Positions 1 through 5,857 of a DNA stretch of 12,058 nt are shown here, in pieces. This stretch comes from an uncultured bacterium. GTDB lineage: Bacteria > Patescibacteriota > Minisyncoccia > Phycocordibacterales > PALSA-1337. The stretch spans positions 1 through 12,058 of the forward strand of contig CAIRAF010000080.1 in assembly GCA_903876465.1 (NCBI GenBank), written 5' to 3'. Position 1 is the first letter of the stretch, and every line of letters begins with the position of its first letter. Below the pieces are notes generated by a model, which saw only the letters and a program-made list of their open reading frames with translations, was not told the DNA's origin and made no database searches. Made by a program: the position numbers and the translations under genes.

Positions 1-153
1 CTGCTGTGGAAGGTTCCCGCTAGTGCGCGCGTATTGCAGCCGTTGATAGAAAGAGCGTTACTTAGTCTTGTGCCAAACTGGGCGCACGAAAAACTAAATA
101 ATACTCGCAAAAATTGGGAAAATAAGGATGATATGATATGCTTCTTGCCATGA
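1..153 (+). CDS. C-terminal end of an unidentified protein (partial)
   Basis: Frame 1 is open from the first base to a TGA at 151-153, giving about 50 residues that end in CFLP. The other two forward frames are closed within the first 45 bases. The fragment has a plausible amphipathic segment (VLQPLIERALLSLVPNWAHEKL) followed by a charged tail, but no motif I recognise. It overlaps the next gene's ATG by 16 bases, which would suit translational coupling. The first 50 bases are richer in GC than most of the window. I cannot name a function. Fifty open codons could be chance, so the call is moderate. Confidence 0.45.
   Translation: MLWKVPASARVLQPLIERALLSLVPNWAHEKLNNTRKNWENKDDMICFLP
123..127 (+). 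promoter_or_regulatory. Ribosome binding site of the deacetylase gene
   Basis: AAGGA lies 10 bases before the ATG at 138. It favours 138 over the in-frame ATG at 150, which would be 22 bases away. It is one of the few clear Shine-Dalgarno sequences in the window. Confidence 0.5.
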
Positions 154-1292
154 ATCGCAATGAAATCAAAGGAATAGCCTCTCTTTTCTTAATTCTTCTA
201 TTAGCACTTTTGGGTACACATATCCTGCACCTTACTCCAAGAAATTTCGTTGCTGTAACCAGTCCAGTAGAAGACACTGATTTGACTTCGGAGAGCCAAA
301 AGACTAACACTGCGGAATTACCATCAACTATTTCTGCCCCGAAGGTTAGTTATAAGGTATCAAGCTCAACCCCACAATTTGTTATCCTATCTTTTGATGG
401 CTCAAAATCAGTTTCCTTTCTAGACGAAACTCTTGCTTTTGAGCAAAAAATACAAGCGGAGGGAAAACCTCTTCACTTTACCTATTTCGTTAATGCTGCA
501 TATTTCTTAACTCCTCAAAATGCAAAACTTTACCAAGCCCCTGGAGAACCAAGCGGGACTTCTATGATTGGTTTTGGTGATTCAACAAATGACGTAGCCT
601 TGCGCGTTCAGGAATTCAACAAAGCTTTTTCTCTTGGCAATGAAATTGGTTCTCATTCAGTAGGACACTTCAATGGTTCTGGTTGGTCATTTGATCAATG
701 GAAACAAGAATTTACTTCTTTTACTTCCCTAGTCAACAACGTTCAACAAAATAATCCCTCACAACACATTGACGCGCCATTATTCTTATCAAATATACAT
801 GGTTTCCGAGCACCAAATCTTGGAATAAATGACAACCTGTACAAAGCATTGAGTGGATCTGGATTCACCTATGATGGAAGCGATGTTAACTCCAGTGATG
901 CGTGGCCTACCAAAGATACTTATGGCATCTGGCACATCCCACTTGGAACCATTTATCTTGGAACTGACAGGAGGCCGGTGATCGCTATGGATTACAGTAT
1001 CTGGACACGCGAATCTCAAGCCAAAGAACAAGCGACTCAAGGATCTACCCTTTGGAATCAATATTACAACGAGGTTGAAAATGCTTATTTGAATTATTTC
1101 AATACGAACTACAATGGAAACCGTAGTCCTATCGTCATAGCTGACCATTTCTCGAAATGGAATGACGGAGTTTACTGGGAGGCTATGAAAGCTTTCGCGG
1201 AGAACGTTTGCGGTAAACCAAATGTTCAATGTGTAACCTTTAGTGATTTAGTGAATTATCTCAATAACTCAGGTGCCCCATCAAGACAATAG
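138..1292 (+). CDS. Membrane-anchored polysaccharide deacetylase (NodB/CE4-like)
   Basis: 384 residues. A cytoplasmic start is followed by one membrane segment at about 12-31, a low-complexity Ser/Thr linker to about 78, and a catalytic domain outside the membrane. The CE4 motifs are visible: a divergent motif 1 SFDG (85-88, Asp87 in place of TFDDG), motif 2 HSVGH (His173 and His177, metal ligands), motif 3 FRAP (Arg224), and a late His337 in IADHF. Known family members remove N-acetyl groups from chitin-like polymers or peptidoglycan. The block HGFRAPNLGIND with the following GFTYDGS resembles the chitin-deacetylase-like branch more than short bacterial NodB proteins, but the substrate is inferred. 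The ATG at 138 has a good ribosome site; an alternative ATG is at 150. The small cysteine protein follows after 15 bases. Confidence 0.75.
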   Translation: MLLAMNRNEIKGIASLFLILLLALLGTHILHLTPRNFVAVTSPVEDTDLTSESQKTNTAELPSTISAPKVSYKVSSSTPQFVILSFDGSKSVSFLDETLAFEQKIQAEGKPLHFTYFVNAAYFLTPQNAKLYQAPGEPSGTSMIGFGDSTNDVALRVQEFNKAFSLGNEIGSHSVGHFNGSGWSFDQWKQEFTSFTSLVNNVQQNNPSQHIDAPLFLSNIHGFRAPNLGINDNLYKALSGSGFTYDGSDVNSSDAWPTKDTYGIWHIPLGTIYLGTDRRPVIAMDYSIWTRESQAKEQATQGSTLWNQYYNEVENAYLNYFNTNYNGNRSPIVIADHFSKWNDGVYWEAMKAFAENVCGKPNVQCVTFSDLVNYLNNSGAPSRQ

Positions 1293-1295
1293 AGT

Positions 1296-1301
1296 TATAC
1301 T
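1296..1301 (+). promoter_or_regulatory. Possible -10 box (TATACT) close to a start codon
   Basis: TATACT matches five of six consensus -10 positions and ends 6 bases before the ATG at 1308, so transcription from it would give a leaderless mRNA. There is no convincing -35 box, and the gene could equally be co-transcribed with the deacetylase gene upstream. Confidence 0.25.
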
Positions 1302-1307
1302 GTATGC

Positions 1308-1598
1308 ATGAGGACTTTTTTATATTTCATACTACTACTCGCAGTATGTATCACGGCTGTATATACCTATAGTTCCTGGTTACCTCCTGTAGTCGATTTC
1401 GTATTTCAAAAAAGCACACCAGCAACTGGTGTGCCCAATACTGATGCAAATAATCCAGATTACCAATTGTATGAGAAATATAAGTCAGATGGTAATTATT
1501 CGGAACCATTTGAACAATGTTATATGCAATGTGCAAAAAATGACTTTAGTGCCTTTGAGTTTTGTTCCACAGCTAATAAATGTGCTTCTCTCCAATAA
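1308..1598 (+). CDS. Small exported or membrane-anchored four-cysteine protein, function unknown
   Basis: 96 residues. An N-terminal hydrophobic stretch (about 3-20) looks like a signal peptide or membrane anchor. The middle is Asn/Asp/Tyr-rich and the last third carries four cysteines, at 71, 75, 86 and 92 (C-x3-C-x10-C-x5-C), which could form two disulfides outside the cell. I recognise no family. The gene lies 15 bases after the deacetylase gene on the same strand, so the two may be co-transcribed. It ends one base before the stop of the convergent holA gene. Codons 35-43 also contain a perfect hairpin that reads as a terminator on the other strand. A signal sequence plus regularly placed cysteines supports a real gene, but without homologues this is not certain. 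Confidence 0.6.
   Translation: MRTFLYFILLLAVCITAVYTYSSWLPPVVDFVFQKSTPATGVPNTDANNPDYQLYEKYKSDGNYSEPFEQCYMQCAKNDFSAFEFCSTANKCASLQ
1402..1434 (-). terminator. Intrinsic terminator of the tsaE-polA-holA operon, inside an opposing gene
   Basis: On the minus strand a perfect 9-bp stem (GCACACCAG / CTGGTGTGC, positions 1434-1426 and 1422-1414) with a 3-base loop is followed by six T (1413-1408). It lies about 165 bases past the holA stop, within codons 35-43 of the small cysteine protein. On the plus strand no T run follows the stem, so it should act only on minus-strand transcripts. Confidence 0.8.
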
Positions 1599-1599
1599 A

Positions 1600-2283
1600 C
1601 TAATTTTTAAGTGATAACATCATTCTTTCGATCGCAAGTTCAGAATCCACCATTCCCCTGTGTCCATCATGATAAACTTTTATCAAATCAGTTAAAAATC
1701 TATTTAATTCAATTTCAGACCAAGTTCCTCCAAATTTTTGAGTACTAATCATTGTTTTGATTTTCCAAAAGAGAACCCCGATAATGTTTTCAGCCTCCAA
1801 ACCACCATCAACCGCTTCCCTATATAAAGTCCATGATTTCAAATCATTTCGTGAACTAACTGCATCTGCAAGTGCAAAAATATTAAATTCTCCATTATTT
1901 GAGAATCTTGAACCGAAAGATTTAACAGCTTCATCAGTTGAAACCACTTTTTCTGCAAATTTATCAACTGCTTTTTTCAGATCTGCATTTAGTTTTCCTT
2001 CCAATAAAATAAATGCATTTGTAGATTCATTCATTATTTGAATCAAATCCGGCAAACCATCTTTTGCATCAGCATTTTCTGTTACTCGATTTAAAAAAAT
2101 GATGTATTTACTTGAAAATAACCCTTGTCCTCCAACGTTTTCATCGATAATAGAAGGTGACCAATTATCAGCTATCACTTCAACGTAGGTTGCATCAGGT
2201 TTCTTAGTACGAAGTGAATTAGCTAAAGATCGCGCCTTTTCCAAGGATTTATTTACATCTGAGCCATGAAAAACGTAAAGCAT
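1600..2283 (-). CDS. holA: DNA polymerase III delta subunit-like protein (short HolA)
   Basis: 227 residues from the ATG at 2283. In other bacteria the delta subunit opens the sliding clamp as part of the clamp loader. The N-terminus MLYVFHGSD followed by a helix matches the usual yl-x-G-x-D opening. GLFSSKYIIF (54-63) matches the typical 'lFs-x-krlviv' strand. The later segments FALADAV, LEAENIIGVLFWKIKTM (162-178) and the final helix MVDSELAIERMML (211-223) follow the delta domain III pattern. The usual length is about 330-350 residues, so the middle and lid regions are reduced. A TTG at 2298 would add five residues, but the ATG start fits the family better. The gene is the last of the tsaE-polA-holA operon, 16 bases after the polA stop. 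The assignment rests on pattern, not on a catalytic motif. Confidence 0.72.
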   Translation of the reverse strand: MLYVFHGSDVNKSLEKARSLANSLRTKKPDATYVEVIADNWSPSIIDENVGGQGLFSSKYIIFLNRVTENADAKDGLPDLIQIMNESTNAFILLEGKLNADLKKAVDKFAEKVVSTDEAVKSFGSRFSNNGEFNIFALADAVSSRNDLKSWTLYREAVDGGLEAENIIGVLFWKIKTMISTQKFGGTWSEIELNRFLTDLIKVYHDGHRGMVDSELAIERMMLSLKN

Positions 2284-2299
2284 TTGTTTAGTATACAAC

Positions 2300-4681
2300 C
2301 TACTTCAATTCACCCCAACTATCCCCTATTGCCGCCTGCGCGGTCAAAATAATTCCACTCGTATCTTTTGGGCCCATAACTTCCTGCATTATTTTTGTTA
2401 TTTCCTTTGAAATTTCTTCAGCTTTATCTTCACGAATTTCACAAACCAATTCGTCATGTACTTGGAGTAGTAAATATGCAGTATCTTCCAACTTATTTTT
2501 TGTTAAGTATTCATCAATCTTTATCATTGCCAGCTTGATGACATCAGCTTCTGTACCTTGAATAGGTGCATTGATGGCCATACGCTCTGCAGCAGCACGA
2601 ATAAATGGAAGTTTAGAATTTATACCTTCAAAGTAGCGACGACGACCATAGAAGGTTTCAGTATAACCACGCTCGGCAGTTTCAGCCTTCACATTATCTA
2701 GATATGAAGCAAGTGTAGAAAATGTTGAGAAGTAATCATTTAAGAAAGTCTGGGCTTCTTCACGAGTAGAGCCGAGATTTTGTTTGAGAGCATTCACACC
2801 CATACCATAAATGATTCCAAAATTAATAACCTTAGCTCTTCGTCTCATTTCTGATGTCACTTCCTTTGGATCTACTTTAAAAACCGAAGCAGCTACAGCT
2901 GTGTGAACATCCTCACCTTTTTTGAAAATATCTATAAGTTTTTGATCACCAGACATAAAAGCTGCAATACGTAATTCCATTTGAGAATAGTCGAGTGACA
3001 CGAGTTTGAATCCTTTTTCTGGAATAAAAGCATAACGAATATTTTTACCTAGCTCAGTCTTAATAGGGATATTCTGCAAACCTGGATCCTGAGAAGCCAT
3101 ACGGCCTGTGGTTGAGCCAGATTGTATGAAATGTGTGTGCAAGCGATTTTCTTTATCCAGCAACGGCGGAATTGCGTCTATATATGTACCAAGAAGCTTT
3201 GCGATTTCACGGTATTCGAAAATGAAAGGCACTATAGGATGCATATCACGCATTTTCTCAAGTTCTGATTCTTTTGTGGAACGGGCGCCTCCAGCTGTTT
3301 TCTTGGCATTTTTTGCTTTCAGTCCCAATTTATCAAATAAAATTTCACCCAATTGTTTTGGCGAAGCAATATTGAATTCAACACCTGCCAATTCCCAGAT
3401 TTTCTTTTCCAAATCCGCAAGAGTTGCATGATATTTCTTTGAAAGTTCACCCAACAGTTTCCTGTTTATCTTCACTCCCCTCTTTTCCATCTTGTGAACA
3501 ACTGGAATCAAAGGTAATTCAATATCATCGTATATTTTTCTAACATTTCTTTTATCAAGTTCAGCAAAAATAATTTTGGTTGCCTCAGCAAATTTTTCTG
3601 TGTGTCCAAATGCATAAATATCATCGAGAGTTGGATTAGTTATATTTGAAGTAACAATCCATAGAGCCAGAGCTGTCTTCTCCAATTCAGCCGGATCTAT
3701 TTCTTCAACCTTTTTGACCTGTTCAACACCATCAAATAACTCTGCTGGCTTGCCATTAATAGCTTTTTCCAACCGTGGCATTAGAGTCCTGAACTCCAAT
3801 TCATTCCAAAAGTTTCTAATTTTCTCCATATCAACATCTTCTTTAAAGATTTTTCCCGGAATCACAAAGTCTATTGGTGCATCACGACGAATGACGGCCA
3901 ACATCTTGCTGAATTCAGCTTCTTCTTTATTGTCTTTAAGTAACTGAATAAGGCGTGGACTCATGCCGGCCTTAACAAAAGCTTTTTCATTACCCTTCTC
4001 GAGTTCTTTATACATATTTTCAATAGTCCCAAAAGCTACAATGAGCGATGTCCCGCTTTTCTCACCAATTCCTCGTATGCCTGGAATATTATCTGAAGGA
4101 TCGCCACGTAATCCCTTATAATCAGGAATTAATTTTGGCCCAAAACCAAAGCGCTCAATCACAGCCTCTTCGTCATACATGATAGTATCTTTTATTCCTT
4201 TTTTGAGTGTATAGACTTTGACGTCAGTACCATCAATAAGTTGCATAGTATCCATATCACCAGAGGCAATGATTACCTCCAACTTTTCACTTTCATTTTT
4301 ATCTTGTAAATTTTGTATTTTTACCTGTTCGACGATTGTTCCAATAATATCATCAGCTTCAAATCCGGCCTTACTATAAATAGGAATATTAAGGGCCTTG
4401 AAAACGTCTTGTGAACGGTTAATCTGTGTAATCAAATCATCATCAGTTTTTTGACGACCAGCTTTGTACTCTTTATATATTTCATGACGATACGTTGGGC
4501 CTTTGAGATCGTAACAAGCGACAATATAGTCAGGTTTCAGATCTTCAATGATTTTAATAACCATAGTAGAAAGGCCATAAAGAGCCCCTGTTGGTTCACC
4601 TTTTGAAGTCGCAAAGTCAGGCAATGCATGATACGCGCGATGTAGAATAGCGTGAGAATCTAAGAGAATGAGTCTTTTCAT
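2300..4681 (-). CDS. polA: DNA polymerase I lacking a 3'-5' exonuclease domain
   Basis: 793 residues. Residues 1 to about 305 form the 5' nuclease (FEN-like) domain: Asp8, the ADD cluster (109-111), SGDMD (140-144) and GDPSDNIPGI (193-202) supply acidic metal ligands and the helix-hairpin-helix. Residues from about 385 form the polymerase: STTGR (523-527), motif A SLDYSQMELR with Asp564, the O-helix RRRAKVINFGIIYG (Lys617, Phe621, Tyr625), and motif C VHDE (741-744). Phe621 equals E. coli Phe762, which disfavours dideoxynucleotides. Only about 75 residues (310-385) lie between the two domains and no DxE exonuclease motif is seen, so proofreading is inferred to be absent. Full-length homologues have about 900 residues. 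The role is Okazaki-fragment and repair synthesis. The ATG overlaps the tsaE stop by one base (TAATG), suggesting translational coupling. Confidence 0.97.
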   Translation of the reverse strand: MKRLILLDSHAILHRAYHALPDFATSKGEPTGALYGLSTMVIKIIEDLKPDYIVACYDLKGPTYRHEIYKEYKAGRQKTDDDLITQINRSQDVFKALNIPIYSKAGFEADDIIGTIVEQVKIQNLQDKNESEKLEVIIASGDMDTMQLIDGTDVKVYTLKKGIKDTIMYDEEAVIERFGFGPKLIPDYKGLRGDPSDNIPGIRGIGEKSGTSLIVAFGTIENMYKELEKGNEKAFVKAGMSPRLIQLLKDNKEEAEFSKMLAVIRRDAPIDFVIPGKIFKEDVDMEKIRNFWNELEFRTLMPRLEKAINGKPAELFDGVEQVKKVEEIDPAELEKTALALWIVTSNITNPTLDDIYAFGHTEKFAEATKIIFAELDKRNVRKIYDDIELPLIPVVHKMEKRGVKINRKLLGELSKKYHATLADLEKKIWELAGVEFNIASPKQLGEILFDKLGLKAKNAKKTAGGARSTKESELEKMRDMHPIVPFIFEYREIAKLLGTYIDAIPPLLDKENRLHTHFIQSGSTTGRMASQDPGLQNIPIKTELGKNIRYAFIPEKGFKLVSLDYSQMELRIAAFMSGDQKLIDIFKKGEDVHTAVAASVFKVDPKEVTSEMRRRAKVINFGIIYGMGVNALKQNLGSTREEAQTFLNDYFSTFSTLASYLDNVKAETAERGYTETFYGRRRYFEGINSKLPFIRAAAERMAINAPIQGTEADVIKLAMIKIDEYLTKNKLEDTAYLLLQVHDELVCEIREDKAEEISKEITKIMQEVMGPKDTSGIILTAQAAIGDSWGELK

Positions 4682-5151
4682 TACTTAATTGTAACCTTAT
4701 ATGAACCATCAAGCGAATTAAAAGAAAGGTGCGCCTGTGGTTCAAATTCCTTTAAACTAACATTCTCTGGCCATTCAATTAGGATAAGATTATTCCTGTC
4801 AGATACAAGCTTTTCCCATTCAAGCACTTCCAATTCTTCCCTTCTTTCAAGTCTGTATGCGTCAATATGAATTAATCTTTTCCACGGAATTTCAATTCCA
4901 GATTCCTTATTAATTTTTTGACCAGGCTCATAAATTTTCATGATGACAAATGTCGGACTTGTTACATCTTCTTTCACACCAATTATTTTAGATACGAGTT
5001 TTGTAAATGCTGTTTTGCCAGCACCCAAATGTCCTGATAGACCAACAACTAAAGCCTCATCGTTATTTGCATAAGTATTTGAAATTGAAACCAACCAATT
5101 TTTGGCAATCTGCTCGGTTTCTTTGAGTGAATGTGAAGTAAAGGATTTCAT
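4681..5151 (-). CDS. tsaE: tRNA t6A biosynthesis ATPase TsaE
   Basis: 156 residues from the ATG at 5151. TsaE is the small P-loop ATPase that works with TsaD and TsaB on the N6-threonylcarbamoyl modification of A37 in ANN-decoding tRNAs. Visible here are the Walker A GHLGAGKT, the switch VTSPTF, the block HIDAYRLERREELEVLEWE, and the ending LILIEWPENV, all typical of the family in order and spacing. The reading frame continues upstream to 5220, but that stretch runs into the neighbouring terminator and reads like noise, so the start at 5151 (MKSFTSHS) is preferred. It is the first gene of the operon with polA and holA. A TATAAA box sits 7 bases before the ATG. tsaD and tsaB are not in the window. 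Confidence 0.93.
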   Translation of the reverse strand: MKSFTSHSLKETEQIAKNWLVSISNTYANNDEALVVGLSGHLGAGKTAFTKLVSKIIGVKEDVTSPTFVIMKIYEPGQKINKESGIEIPWKRLIHIDAYRLERREELEVLEWEKLVSDRNNLILIEWPENVSLKEFEPQAHLSFNSLDGSYKVTIK

Positions 5152-5158
5152 GTTGAAC

Positions 5159-5188
5159 TTTATAACTGTAATTGAATAGTAATGAAAA
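5159..5188 (-). promoter_or_regulatory. Putative promoter of the tsaE-polA-holA operon
   Basis: On the minus strand TTTTCA (5188-5183), an 18-base spacer and TATAAA (5164-5159) resemble a sigma-70 promoter. The -10 box ends 7 bases before the tsaE ATG, which predicts a leaderless or nearly leaderless mRNA. The position just after the neighbour's terminator fits an operon start. It is predicted by eye only. Confidence 0.4.
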
Positions 5189-5202
5189 CTTGATATATAA
5201 GC

Positions 5203-5237
5203 AAATAAAAACCACCCCATCCGAAAGGAAGGGGCGG
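5203..5237 (-). terminator. Intrinsic terminator of the lipoprotein gene
   Basis: On the minus strand CCGCCCCTTCC and GGATGGGGTGG pair over 11 positions, with one G-T wobble and one T-T mismatch, around a TTTC loop. TTTTTATTT follows. It lies 25 bases past the lipoprotein stop and before the tsaE promoter, so it separates the two units. Confidence 0.88.
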
Positions 5238-5261
5238 CTCACTTATTCGGCACAATGCCGC

Positions 5262-5711
5262 TTAGTGATTTTGATACGGTCCAGATGGATGATCGCGCCG
5301 TTCGTGTAATTCGGTGCCCACCTGTTCGATATGCCAATTGTAGTGGCAGTAGCGATGATAAGTGTAGTCGTAATATTTTCCATTCACATCAGGATATGAT
5401 GTCTGGACGACCACTCCTTGAGGAGCTGTAGTGGCAACACAGCCAACATTGACAGTCACGTCACCAAAGATTGCCTTGGTGACGGTACCGACAGTGTGAA
5501 GCGTTCCAGTGACAGGGTCTGTGACCCTCCACGTCAGGTTATCCTCAGTAACAGCGCCCGGATTCGGTATCGCTTTGCCGTACTGATCAACAGGTTGCGG
5601 ACCAACTCGGGCGGCATGGTATGAATGATCGCGGTCATAAAAGACACAACCGCTGCACACAAACACCAAACCGACCAACGCCAACAAAACCAACGAATTT
5701 GAATTTTTCAT
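5262..5711 (-). CDS. Putative lipoprotein, function unknown
   Basis: 149 residues from the ATG at 5711; a TTG at 5738 in the same frame is unlikely. A short Lys/Asn start and a hydrophobic core (about 7-18) lead to VCSGC, so Cys22 is the probable lipidated residue. The lipobox is imperfect: -3 is Cys rather than Leu or Val. The mature part has Cys91 and Cys122, which could form a disulfide, and a Tyr/His-rich C-terminus (YYDYTYHRYCHYNWH, 113-127). I recognise no family. By hand count, GC over 5281-5640 is about 51%, well above the neighbouring genes. With its own promoter and terminator this looks like an independent, possibly acquired unit. That it is exported is fairly sure; anchoring as a lipoprotein is likely. 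Confidence 0.72.
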   Translation of the reverse strand: MKNSNSLVLLALVGLVFVCSGCVFYDRDHSYHAARVGPQPVDQYGKAIPNPGAVTEDNLTWRVTDPVTGTLHTVGTVTKAIFGDVTVNVGCVATTAPQGVVVQTSYPDVNGKYYDYTYHRYCHYNWHIEQVGTELHERRDHPSGPYQNH

Positions 5712-5751
5712 AAGAACAACTTTCTCATTTATACACAAGCACCATGCCTAT

Positions 5752-5774
5752 GTATAATATGGACAGTATTATAC
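5752..5774. promoter_or_regulatory. Perfect dyad over the lipoprotein gene's -10 box and start site (possible operator)
   Basis: GTATAATA (5752-5759) and TATTATAC (5767-5774) are exact inverted repeats around a 7-base spacer. One arm contains the -10 box, and the predicted transcription start (about 5761) falls in the spacer. A repressor dimer bound here would block the promoter. AT-rich symmetry by chance is possible. Confidence 0.4.
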
Positions 5775-5795
5775 CAAATAATAGGATATTGTCAA
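5768..5795 (-). promoter_or_regulatory. Consensus sigma-70 promoter of the lipoprotein gene
   Basis: On the minus strand an exact TTGACA (5795-5790) and an exact TATAAT (5773-5768) are separated by 16 bases. This is the best promoter match in the window. It predicts a start near 5761 and a leader of about 50 bases before the ATG at 5711, unlike the very short leaders predicted elsewhere here. Confidence 0.85.
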
Positions 5796-5832
5796 TACCA
5801 CTTATTCCCCTTCATATAAAGGCTTATTTTTC

Positions 5833-5841
5833 TGCTATAAT
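5833..5841 (+). promoter_or_regulatory. Extended -10 promoter of pilB
   Basis: TGCTATAAT is an exact extended -10 element (TGn plus TATAAT). There is no good -35 box, as is common for this class. It ends 16 bases before the pilB ATG, so the leader should be only about 10 bases, with no clear Shine-Dalgarno sequence. The same nine bases occur before ruvC. Confidence 0.65.
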
Positions 5842-5857
5842 CAAGTGAAATAATCTT

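Noticed and set aside
5152..5220. N-terminal extension of TsaE by 23 residues
   Set aside because: It runs into the lipoprotein terminator and over the predicted promoter, and TsaE proteins start close to the MKSFTSHS position.
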